Source: an uncultured Verrucomicrobiales bacterium | GTDB taxonomy: Bacteria > Verrucomicrobiota > Verrucomicrobiia > Verrucomicrobiales > DEV007 | Direction: 5' to 3' | Length of the DNA: 59,111 nt | NCBI GenBank assembly: GCA_943789025.1 | Contig: CALSSN010000020.1 | Coordinates: 1 to 59,111, forward strand | Shown here: positions 9,207-17,826 of the stretch, one piece after another | Position numbering within the stretch: the first letter of the stretch is position 1 | Layout of the letters: every line of letters begins with the position of its first letter | Program-made: the position numbers and the translations under genes | Notes under the pieces: generated by a model | What the model was told of the DNA's origin: nothing | Seen by the model: the letters and a program-made list of their open reading frames with translations, nothing else | Databases searched by the model: none

Positions 9207-10217
9207 ATGGAAAGCCCACCGTCCCCGAGAGTTGAACCCTCAGAAATTGGCCGTCTCATCAATGCGCACGAGCGTTTCATTGTCATCGCCCATCATCGCC
9301 CGGATGGCGATGCCATTGGCTCACAGCTTGCTCTGGGAGACTCGCTTCGCGTTGCAGGAAAGACCGTCGCAATCGTCAACGAAGACGGTCTGCCCGAGTC
9401 TCTCGCCTTCCTCGACCCGGACGGCCTTGTCCAACGCCCGTCCGAGGTGGATGCAGCGAGTCTCAGCGAAGCGGAGGTGGTTTTTGCGCTCGACACCGCG
9501 ACGCGAGTAAGGCTTGGGAAAACGGTCCTTTCCCTGCTTCCCGAAAAAGCGACCTGGGTGGTGATCGATCATCATGTCAGCAACCGGGGTTACGGTGACC
9601 TCAACCTGATCGACTCCACAGCACCAGCCACCGGAGAAATCCTGTTCCGACTGATTCAGGAACTTGAGCTCCCTCTGACGCCGACCGGGCGGAATGCGCT
9701 CTATGCAGCGATTTCCACAGATACAGGGTCTTTCAGGTATCCGGCCACGACCAGCAGAACCCTCGGCATAGCATCCCAACTTGTAGCTGGCGGGATTGAC
9801 GTCGGGGAAATCTCGAATGCCCTCTACGCCTCCTACCCACTCAGGCGCCTCCACCTGCTGCGTGAGCTGCTGACGACTCTTCGTCTCGACGGTGAGGGAA
9901 AGATCGCCAGCTGGGTGCTGACGCCAGAAGTAAGCGCGCGCCTCGGCACTCATCCCTCCGATGCCGAAGGCCTCATCGACCAGCTGCGCTCGATCACTAC
10001 CGTCGAGCTGGCCCTCTTCTTCGAGGGGGCACACGATGGCCACGTGAGCCTGAGCGCACGTTCCAAAAAATCCGGGCCCGACGTATCGGAACTCTGCTCG
10101 CACTTCGGAGGCGGAGGCCATGCTCGTGCCGCTGGCGCCCGTGTCAAAGGAAGCGTCGAGACAGTGCGGGAAAAAGTCATCAACCACGCAATTTCTACAA
10201 TCCATGCAAGCACCTGA
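9207..10217 (+). CDS. nrnA: DHH/DHHA1 phosphoesterase, NrnA-like (oligoribonuclease / pAp phosphatase)
   Basis: This 336-residue protein has the NrnA layout: metal-binding motif AHHRPDGDAIGS near residue 30, a central Asp in FALDTATR, the signature VIDHHVSN near residue 120, and a C-terminal DHHA1 domain with FGGGGHARAAGA. NrnA enzymes degrade nano-RNAs and dephosphorylate pAp. A place between rbfA and truB is common for this family and ties it to the translation operon. The end overlaps the truB start by 14 bases. Confidence 0.92.
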   Translation: MESPPSPRVEPSEIGRLINAHERFIVIAHHRPDGDAIGSQLALGDSLRVAGKTVAIVNEDGLPESLAFLDPDGLVQRPSEVDAASLSEAEVVFALDTATRVRLGKTVLSLLPEKATWVVIDHHVSNRGYGDLNLIDSTAPATGEILFRLIQELELPLTPTGRNALYAAISTDTGSFRYPATTSRTLGIASQLVAGGIDVGEISNALYASYPLRRLHLLRELLTTLRLDGEGKIASWVLTPEVSARLGTHPSDAEGLIDQLRSITTVELALFFEGAHDGHVSLSARSKKSGPDVSELCSHFGGGGHARAAGARVKGSVETVREKVINHAISTIHAST

Positions 10218-10920
10218 GGGCGTTCTTCTCGTCGATAAAGATCCTGACATGACCTCGCACGACGTGGTGGCTGTCGCACGTCGATGCCTCGGAATCAAAA
10301 AGATCGGGCACTGCGGGACCCTTGACCCGATGGCTACAGGTCTCCTCATTCTGGTGATTGGAAGAGCCACTAAAATCCAAGATCTTCTTATGGCCGAGGA
10401 GAAAGAATACGTTGGCACTCTGGCGCTTGGCAGAACAACCAGCACCCAGGACAGGGAGGGAGAAACTCTCGAGGAAAAGCCGGTTCCCGCCGATCTGAGT
10501 GAGGCCGAGGTGCGCGCTGCCTTCGCAAAATTCACCGGCGACTTTTATCAGATTCCGCCCATGGTGTCTGCGATCAAAAAAGACGGCGTGCCTCTTTACA
10601 AGCTGGCCCGCAAAGGCAAAGAGGTGAAACGCGACCCCCGTCCCGTTCACATTTACCAGCATGAGATCACCCGCATTGAGCTGCCACAGGTCGATTTCCG
10701 AGTGAATTGCAGCAAAGGCTTTTACGTGCGAACCTACGCCCACGATATCGGCCAAGAGCTCGGATGTGGCGCTCACCTGCATGCTCTTCGACGCACGCGA
10801 TCGGGGAAATTCGACCTCACGCGATCTGTGAGCTTCGCAGACTTAAAGGAGAGAAGACGCGACCTCGTCATCGAGAAGATGCTTTCTCTTTCCGAAGTTT
10901 CTACTTTGCGTGGTGCCTGA
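10204..10920 (+). CDS. truB: tRNA pseudouridine(55) synthase TruB
   Basis: This 238-residue enzyme makes pseudouridine 55 in the T-loop of tRNAs. The catalytic Asp41 is in GTLDPMATGLL, and the family motifs LLVDKDPDMTSHD (start) and KGFYVRTYAHDIG are present. The open frame extends upstream to 10120, but homology begins at the ATG at 10204, which overlaps nrnA and implies translational coupling. Confidence 0.96.
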   Translation: MQAPEGVLLVDKDPDMTSHDVVAVARRCLGIKKIGHCGTLDPMATGLLILVIGRATKIQDLLMAEEKEYVGTLALGRTTSTQDREGETLEEKPVPADLSEAEVRAAFAKFTGDFYQIPPMVSAIKKDGVPLYKLARKGKEVKRDPRPVHIYQHEITRIELPQVDFRVNCSKGFYVRTYAHDIGQELGCGAHLHALRRTRSGKFDLTRSVSFADLKERRRDLVIEKMLSLSEVSTLRGA

Positions 10921-10952
10921 ACGCATCGCGACGCCATCGCACAGGAACTATC

Positions 10953-11939
10953 ATGAAGGTCCTCCGGAGTATTCCCGAACTTGCCTGCTTCAGTGAACCC
11001 CTCTCGCTGGCGGTGGGAGTCTTCGACGGTCTTCACCTCGGGCACCAGGCGGTCCTGCATTCCGCCCAGCAAGAGGCACGCTCCGGCGATGGAAGAGCTG
11101 TCGTCGTGACCTTCGAACCGCACCCGGTCCGAGTGCTCCGCCCAGAGAAGGCCCCGCGCCTGCTCGCTTCCCTGCCCCATAAATCCATCCTTCTCGATCG
11201 CTTTGAGCTCGACGCCCTTCTTGTCGTCGCCTTCGACCAGGTCTTCGCACAGCTCTCTGCCGAGGAGTTTATCGGCAAGATTGTTGAGGCTTGCCGTCAG
11301 CTTCGCAGTATCTCGGTGGGTTCAGGCTGGCGCTTCGGGGCAGGTCGGGGAGGCAACCTCGACTCTCTTACCAGTCTCGGCAAAGCACACGATTTCTGTG
11401 TGCACCCTGTTGAGCCGATCACTTTCGAGGGCCAAGCTATCAGCAGCACGCGAATTCGTGCGGCCATCTCGGAAGGCGATCTTCGCGCAGCACAGGCCAT
11501 GCTTGGTCGCGACTACACGGTGCTCGGAACGGTTGTGGCAGGACGGCAGCTCGGGCGTAGCATCGGCTTTCCCACGGCCAATCTCCGAGTCCTCGATGAG
11601 CAACTCCCTCCCGACGGAGTCTATGCCGTTCGCGCGCTGCATGCAGGCGCCGCATATGATGGCATCGCCAATGTCGGTCTGCGTCCAACGGTCGTCGGCG
11701 ACGGCCTCACGCGGCACTTCGAGGTTCATGTTTTTGACTTCGATAAACAAATCTACGGCGAGGAAGTAGAAGTGACCTTTGCGGGATTTCTCCGGGCTGA
11801 GGAAAAATTCGCTGACATCGAGCTGCTTCGAAAACAAATTACCCGCGATTGTGAAAATGCTTGCAAGGCGCTCAGCGAAAGTCCCATCTCAGAGGGAAGC
11901 CCGCTTTCCGACTCTTCGAGTGCTCGGAACCGCCCATGA
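10953..11939 (+). CDS. ribF: Bifunctional riboflavin kinase / FAD synthetase
   Basis: This 328-residue enzyme converts riboflavin to FMN and FAD. The N-terminal adenylyltransferase domain shows GVFDGLHLGHQAVL (HxGH motif) and a second motif SSTRIRAAI. The C-terminal riboflavin kinase domain starts around residue 185 with GRQLGRSIGFPTANL and continues through PDGVYAV. The upstream in-frame extension to 10707 lies inside truB and is not used. It is the last recognised enzyme of the nusA operon. Confidence 0.96.
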   Translation: MKVLRSIPELACFSEPLSLAVGVFDGLHLGHQAVLHSAQQEARSGDGRAVVVTFEPHPVRVLRPEKAPRLLASLPHKSILLDRFELDALLVVAFDQVFAQLSAEEFIGKIVEACRQLRSISVGSGWRFGAGRGGNLDSLTSLGKAHDFCVHPVEPITFEGQAISSTRIRAAISEGDLRAAQAMLGRDYTVLGTVVAGRQLGRSIGFPTANLRVLDEQLPPDGVYAVRALHAGAAYDGIANVGLRPTVVGDGLTRHFEVHVFDFDKQIYGEEVEVTFAGFLRAEEKFADIELLRKQITRDCENACKALSESPISEGSPLSDSSSARNRP

Positions 11940-12031
11940 AACCGGTCAGTGACCGATGCAGGGCATGAGTTCCTACTTTGCAACAAGCGGCACCAGCCAG
12001 AGACCAGCCCCAGCATGACGAAACCTCAATT

Positions 12032-12343
12032 GTGAAATCCCCACTCATTCTCCTGATCCTCTGGCTCCCTGCGCTGACCGGTGCTTTTTTCGGCCCGGTC
12101 GTGGAGCTTGGTCACCACCTCTACCGCACTGGAAAAATCAACGTCCAGGGCGCCGGCGGCATAGAATTTCTCTACCTCGCCTTCGCCGCCCTTACCTTTC
12201 TCGCCTCGGCGAAGACAGGGGTTGAGCTGCTCAGAGAGCGTAAAGCCTGGGGCATCGCTTGCGCCGCCGCCAGTATCGTCCTCGGCATCATCCTCCTTGG
12301 AGTCGGATTCCAGCGCGGTGCCGCCCTCCTCTATGCAACCTGA
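12032..12343 (+). CDS. Small hypothetical membrane protein
   Basis: From a GTG at 12032 this encodes 103 residues; an ATG at 11978 in the same frame would add 18 hydrophilic residues that do not look native. Three hydrophobic segments are visible (residues ~4-20, ~47-62, ~75-100) with a short amphipathic stretch between the first two. It starts 92 bases after ribF on the same strand and may be the operon's last gene. The function is unknown. Confidence 0.6.
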   Translation: MKSPLILLILWLPALTGAFFGPVVELGHHLYRTGKINVQGAGGIEFLYLAFAALTFLASAKTGVELLRERKAWGIACAAASIVLGIILLGVGFQRGAALLYAT

Positions 12344-12677
12344 GCCAGCTTCACCAGCGAAGAAGGGTTGGCGACACCTCTCAGCGCGATTAGGAAGATT
12401 TCTGTCCCCTTCGGTGTGGCAGGCTTGTCATCCAGCGGAAAGGGATGGCGAGGGAAATTCCCCGGATTCATCTTGGGAAGGTTTGATTAATCGCGGCAAT
12501 CCGAAGATTGCCTCTTTTTCTGCGCCAGAGCTTAGCGCTGCAAGCTTCCATCCCACTTCATTTCCTGTGGCGGGTGGAGGAATTGATCAGACCTTCCCTT
12601 GAATTAAGCAGTGGGGTCATCATGATAGCTTTAAAGCATGGAGCACCGGAAGCGCCGCCAGCACTCCCTTCATAGAG
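12344..12677. other. Intergenic region containing a dispersed repeat
   Basis: No complete gene is visible. Bases 12493-12600 form one copy of a repeat also found upstream of tyrS and listed separately. The rest shows nothing recognisable. Confidence 0.5.
12493..12600 (+). repeat. Dispersed intergenic repeat, copy A
   Basis: About 108 bases align, with roughly three quarters identity by eye, to 37864-37969. The best block is GTGGCGGGTGGAG, then AATTGATCAGACCTT here against CAATGGATCAGACCTT there. Both copies share one reading frame (VAGGGIDQTFP here, VAGGAMDQTLP there). This suggests a decayed coding fragment or a mobile intergenic repeat. Confidence 0.7.
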
Positions 12678-14943
12678 ATGAATCGAAGTAAAAGCCCTGC
12701 GCCCCGTCGCGGAACTGAACCAGACGCCGAGCAGGACGGTGAAGGGTGGCTGCTCTGGCTGCTCAGCATTTTACTCGTCATCCTGGTGGTGGCAGTATTC
12801 GGGCAGACAGCGCGTTTTGGCTTTATCAACTTCGATGATGACCAGTATGTGACAGGAAGCGCACTGACCCAGTTGGGGTTAAGCGCCGAAGGGGTCCGCA
12901 GCGCATGGACCAGCAGTCAGGTGGGTAACTGGCACCCGCTGACAACCTGGTCGTTCATGCTGGATTGGCAACTTTTCGGCATGAAAGCCAGTGGCTATCA
13001 CCTGCATAATGTTCTTCTGCATGCGGGGGCTACGGTGCTGCTTTTTCTCGCTCTCTGCCGGATGACTCGAGCGCTTTGGTTGAGTGCTCTGGTGGCTGTC
13101 ATTTTTGCGATTCACCCTCTGCGTGCCGAATCCGTGGCCTGGGTGTCTGAGCGGAAAGACGTGTTGAGCGGATTCTACTTCATGCTCACCCTCTGGGCCT
13201 ACGCCGTCTATGTCAGCCAACCGTCAATGCTGCGATATCTGGCGGTGCTCGTGTTTTTCGTGCTGGGACTGATGTGCAAGGCCATGTTGGTGACATTGCC
13301 GGTCGTGCTTCTGCTTCTGGATTACTGGCCCTTGCGGCGCTTTGAGACGGGAGAAGAGGCGCATGCTGAGCAACCCGGTGGCGCACTAGAAACACCACGT
13401 GTGGTGATCCAGCGGATGCTGGGTCTTGTGCGGGAAAAATGGCTTCTCTTTGTACTGGCTGGGGTGTTTTCGGTAGTAACTGCTCGCTTATCGCTTGATG
13501 CTGACCGGTCAGAGAAAGTTCTGGATCTCTCGGTACGCCTGGCCATGGCTCCGGTCACCTACGTCACGTATCTCGGGAAAATGCTGTATCCGGTGCACTT
13601 GGTCGGTGCATTACCCCTACGCGGTGACAGGCCCGCCTGGGTGGCAGGTGCTGGGGGCCGGCGCACTGCTGGGGGCCATTTCTCTGGGTGCCTGGTTGCT
13701 GCGTTCCAGCTCTCCCTGGATTCTGGTAGGCTGGTTGTGGTTTCTCATCATGGCGTTGCCGATCATTGGTCTGATCCCCGGCGGGAATCAGCTCGTGGCG
13801 GATCGCTACACTTACCTCACCCAGATCGGCTTGTCGGTCGCTCTCGTCTGGGTGGCAGGAAGCCTCTACGCCGGTTGGTCAAAGTCTGCAAAGTCAGTCG
13901 CCCGGGTCGGAGTGATGGCTCTGATTCTCCTGCTGTTCTTGCTGTGCTGGCGCCAGACATCTTTCTGGCGGGACAGCGAGACGCTGTGGCGGCATGCACT
14001 GGCAGCGACATCTGATAACGCGGTGGCGCATGAAAAACTGGGCAGCGTTTTTGGTGATCAGGCGAAAGATGCCACGGTTGCTCGGGACTTTGCCTTGGCC
14101 CGAGCGAAAAATACCGAGGCGAAAAATGAATACCTCAAGGCCTTGGCTCTGGCGCCGGAGCGATTACCGTCCCTCTGCAATCTGGGGGGGATTCTCAGTG
14201 AAGAAGGGAAAAGCGAGCAAGCCATCGCCCTCTATGAAAGAGCCGCCAAGGTCAACCCGAGGGTGGTCGATGTGCACTACAATGTGGCAAATGCCCTGTT
14301 GAAAACCGGAGCTGTTGAGGCGGCCATAGCGAGTTATCGGAGCGCGCTGGAAGTAGCTCCAGATCATGCTCTGTCCCATAACAACCTGGCTAATACCCTG
14401 GACGAGAAAGGGCGGCATGATGAGGCGGTGATGCATTATCGTTTGGCGATTCGTTCTCAGCCACAGCACGTGCAAGCGTATAACAATCTGAGCAATACCC
14501 TGATCAAGCAGGGGAAACTTGAGGAGGCTGCAGCAACGCTTCTTCGGGCTTTGGAAATAAGCCCGGTGTCGCCATCGACTCTGAGGAATCTCGGGAGTCT
14601 TTCCAGCAGCATGGATGATTTTCAAAAAGCGCAGTATTATTATAGAAGGGCACTCCAACAGGATGCCGATGATTTTATTTCCTTGAACAACCTAGGAGAT
14701 CTCCTCAACCAGCAGGGTGATGTCGAAGGAGCTGTTGCCGCTTATCAGCAGGGCGTAACCATTGCTCCAGAGCACCCGATTCTCCGTTACAACCTCGGCT
14801 ATTGCCTTGCCCGAAGCGGCAGAGAAAAAGAAGCTCTGGAGACGTATCAGAAAGCTCTGGCCTTGGCGGAAGCGCAAAAAAACGCTGCGGCTGCTGCTAT
14901 GATTGGCACTGCCATACAACGGCTGAAAAAGTCACCCCAGTGA
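12678..14943 (+). pseudogene. Membrane GT-C-like protein with C-terminal TPRs, one frameshift
   Basis: Two overlapping frames make one protein of about 754 residues, broken once near 13602-13606. The first part (309 codons) has a TM segment, the acidic luminal motif FDDDQYV, and multiple TM helices with AIHPLRAESVAWVSERKDV, as in the PMT/TMTC-like membrane TPR family. The second frame resumes with YPYAVTGPPGWQVLG, more TM helices and LVADRYTYL, then about eight TPR units (for example SLCNLGGILSEEGKSEQAIA). Deleting one G of GGTCGGTG restores LxVHYPY, the segment expected in this family. It therefore has either one sequencing error or a fresh mutation. It is probably a membrane glycosyltransferase or assembly protein; the substrate is unknown. 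Confidence 0.8.
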
Positions 14944-15302
14944 GTGGAGAAGCTTCGCATTTATCTTTTTTCCTCGAAGCGGAAATGACAATGGTCCCAT
15001 CTTTGGTGCACATTTAAAAACAGTGGGTCATGAAGAATACTTCCTTTCAATCATGAGGTGAATGCGTCACTGGGAAGAAAATCGACCCTTGTGATCTTGA
15101 GCCGAGCTCTGAGCGAGTGTGAAAATGGGAGCGTAGACAAGTGTAGGCAAGCGCAGATGGGCGGATAGAGGCGAAGCCAAATCTTTGGGTTGGCCAGTGG
15201 GGCAGGAGGTTCCGAAAGCCTTCCGTAGGCCCGGGAGCCATCGTCGCAAATTCCTCTGGATGATACGTTGCAACATCCCGATTCTCGCTCTTTAGGGTCC
15301 TT
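14944..15302. other. Intergenic region between convergent genes
   Basis: This spacer separates the TPR protein and the DUF2288 gene, which converge. Short minus-strand frames of 64-69 codons exist but lack family-like composition. No terminator with a clear stem and T-run was found. Confidence 0.4.
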
Positions 15303-15632
15303 TCAGCGGACCGGGCGGAAGAGGACGAAGGGGGTGACGACGAGGGCTTCGAAGCGGGGAGAGACCGCCTCGTCGGACGGACTTTCCCACTGAGCGGCGT
15401 GGAGGGCCTCGATCTTGACGAGGTCGCCGTTTTGCAGCCAGGTTTCGACAGCCGGAGCGTTGTCGGCCTGGAAGGCGGCGCCTACCGTCTGGAGGGTGAT
15501 CTCCGGGTCGACGAAGTAGAGGACCCCAGCCTGGTAGTGTGGGCGCAGGTAGTCCCACGCGATTTCACCGCTGTACTTGGCGAGCTTCTCCTCATCGGAG
15601 GAATCGTCCTCGCCGACCATGCCGTAGCGCAT
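15303..15632 (-). CDS. DUF2288 family protein
   Basis: This 109-residue protein matches the pattern of DUF2288: KLAKYSGEIAWDYLRPHYQ, then LYFVDPEITLQTVGAAF, NGDLVKIEALHAAQW, and a C-terminal VVTPFVLFRPV. It is probably cytosolic, and its function is unknown. Only six bases separate it from leuD, so it is likely the third gene of a leuC-leuD transcript. Confidence 0.85.
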   Translation of the reverse strand: MRYGMVGEDDSSDEEKLAKYSGEIAWDYLRPHYQAGVLYFVDPEITLQTVGAAFQADNAPAVETWLQNGDLVKIEALHAAQWESPSDEAVSPRFEALVVTPFVLFRPVR

Positions 15633-15638
15633 GGGAAC

Positions 15639-16241
15639 TTAGCGTTGGGTGTAGCGCAACTCCCCGGCGGTAGCAGAAACTGCGTCTTCGCCGGCCAGAA
15701 GCTCGGAGATTGGATCCCAGGCACCTTTGACGAGCGCCCCTTGAGCGGACTCCGGAAGGTGGACAGGGAAGTTTTTGTCGCCGTGGAACACTCGGAGGCT
15801 CTCGATATCGATGCGAATCTCAGTGGCTGGGTCGGCTTCGATAGCGGCCGCCAGCGCGGCGATGTCCTCAGCGGTGGCTGCGAGGCACGGGATCCCGAGG
15901 GTGGTCGAGTTGCCGAAGAAGATCTCGGCGAAACTCTCGGCAATGATCGCGCGGAATCCGAAGCGGTAGAGCGCCTGCGGCGCGTGCTCGCGCGACGACC
16001 CGCATCCGAAGTTCGGTCCGGAAAGCAGAATACTGGCTCCCTGGAAGCGTTCGTCATTGAGCGGGTGCTTTTTCGGGTTGCCATCGAGGTCGAAGCGTAC
16101 GTCGTAGAAAGCATATTCGCCGAGCCCGTCGAAAGTGACGCATTTCATGAAACGGGCTGGGATGATGCGGTCGGTGTCGATGTCCTGACCGGGGACGTGG
16201 ACGCCGGTTCCGCTGACGGTGGTGATTTTTTCGAGTGCCAT
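15639..16241 (-). CDS. leuD: 3-isopropylmalate dehydratase small subunit LeuD
   Basis: This 200-residue protein is the swivelling small subunit that, with LeuC, isomerises isopropylmalate in leucine synthesis. Family hallmarks are [13 protein letters not shown] near the start, [14 protein letters not shown] and [14 protein letters not shown]. The ATG at 16241 follows the leuC stop by 33 bases. The leader repeats the first codons: GGTGGTGATTTTTT occurs on the plus strand at 16219-16232 inside leuD and again at about 16249-16262. Unlike leuC, the frame is intact throughout. Confidence 0.96.
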   Translation of the reverse strand: MALEKITTVSGTGVHVPGQDIDTDRIIPARFMKCVTFDGLGEYAFYDVRFDLDGNPKKHPLNDERFQGASILLSGPNFGCGSSREHAPQALYRFGFRAIIAESFAEIFFGNSTTLGIPCLAATAEDIAALAAAIEADPATEIRIDIESLRVFHGDKNFPVHLPESAQGALVKGAWDPISELLAGEDAVSATAGELRYTQR

Positions 16242-16274
16242 GGTGGTGGTGGTGATTTTTTTGGCCGCTGACTT

Positions 16275-17704
16275 TTACACCGCTGCCTCGACATGGAAGA
16301 CTTCGCGGGCGTCGCAGACTCTCGCCCGTGATGGCGGCGGCGGCGACCATGACCGGGCTCATCAGGATGGTGCGGCCGGTCGGTGCTGCCTTGGCGGCCT
16401 TTGAAGTTGCGGTTCGACGAGCTGGCGCTGAGCTGGTTGCACCGTCGAGCTTGTCCGGGTTCATGGCCAGGCACATCGAGCAGCCCGCGCCGCGCCATTC
16501 GAAGCCGGCATCCGAGAAGATCTTATCGAGCCCTTCTTTCCGGCACATGGCATCGACAATCTGCGAGCCGGGGACGCGATGGCCTTGACCCCGTCGGCGA
16601 CTTTGCGCCCTTCAAGAAACCGGGCGACTTCCCGGAAGTCGGAGAGACGGCCATTGGTGCACGAGCCGAAGGAAGGCGACGTCGATTTTCGTCCCGCTTG
16701 ATCGGGCTGCCGGGAGCGAGCTTCATGTAGTCGAGCGCCTCCTCGATGCTGGCTTTTCGGCTGGGTCGGTGGTGAGCTGCCGGGTCGGGAATGTGTCCGT
16801 CGATGGAGAACCCCTGGTCGGGTGAAATCCCCCAGGTGACAGAAGGAGCGACGTCCGCGGCGTCGATAGTGACGACATCGTCGTATTCTGCGTCCGTGTC
16901 GGAGGCCCAGGAAAGCCACTCCGCGCACTGCGCATCCCAATCACGATCGGCGTCGACAGTAGGGACGGCCCTTGAGGTAGTCGCAAGTCTTCTGGTCCGG
17001 GTTGACGTAGCCGCAGCGCGCGCCCCCCTCGATCGACATGTTGCAGACGGTCATCCGCTCCTCCATGGAAAAGCTGTCGAAGACGCTGCCGCCGTATTCG
17101 TAGGCGTAGCCTTTGCCGCCGCCGGCCCCGAGCAGAGCGATGATATGAAGGATGACGTCCTTGGCGTAGACTCCGGGTGGCAGCTCGCCGTCGACATTGA
17201 TCCGCCGGACTTTGAGTTGCTCATAGCCATCGTCTGGGTGGCGAGAAGGTCGCGGACCTGGCTGGTGCCGATGCCGAACGCGATTGCTCCGAATGCACCG
17301 TGGGTGGCGGTGTGGGAGTCGCCGCAGGCGATGGTGGTCCCGGGCTGGGTAATCCCCTGCTCCGGCCCGACGACGTGAACGATCCCTTGTTTCCCAGAAG
17401 CGAGATTGAAGTAGGTGATACCGAATTCGTCGGCGTTCTTCTGAAGCTCCTTGATCATGGCGTCGGCCAAAGGATCGTTCGAAGGGTCTCCTGCTCGTTG
17501 GTCGGTGGGGACGATGTGGTCGACAGTGGCGAAGGTGCGGTGCGGGTATTTTACCTTGAGCCCGAGATCCCGGAGCATACCGAAGGCCTGCGGGCTGGTG
17601 ACCTCGTGGATGAGGTGGGTTCCGATGAGGAATTGGGTTTGGCCATTGGCCAATGTGCGGACGCAGTGCGCGTCCCAAACTTTTTCGAACAGGCTTTTTC
17701 CCAT
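16275..17704 (-). pseudogene. leuC: 3-isopropylmalate dehydratase large subunit LeuC, eight frame breaks
   Basis: The gene starts at ATG 17704 ([15 protein letters not shown]) and ends with TAA at 16275. The first 160 residues read cleanly through [19 protein letters not shown]. Single-base frame breaks then occur near 17218, 16957, 16690, 16668, 16574, 16438, 16377 and 16321. Between them each segment is well conserved: [67 protein letters not shown] and NRNFKGRQG, including the cluster-ligand cysteines. Such conservation with so many indels suggests either a poorly sequenced stretch or very recent inactivation. If real, leucine synthesis would be lost unless another copy exists. Confidence 0.9.
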
Positions 17705-17826
17705 AGATCTGGTTGGTGAAAGGAAGTGGGCGTGGATTCTAGCGCAGAAGCGGAGAGTGCTCAAATACTAGTCTCACCGATGCATGCCAGGGTATGCGGG
17801 CGGGAGGGGAGAGGAAGTCGGTCGGT

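Noticed and set aside
13590..13620. Programmed ribosomal frameshift in the TPR membrane protein
   Set aside because: No slippery heptamer or downstream pseudoknot-like structure is evident; a single-base insertion explains the break more simply.
15047..15276. Two short minus-strand frames in the spacer after the TPR gene
   Set aside because: Arg/Ser/Pro-rich translations without domains and no overlap with conserved motifs; likely chance frames.
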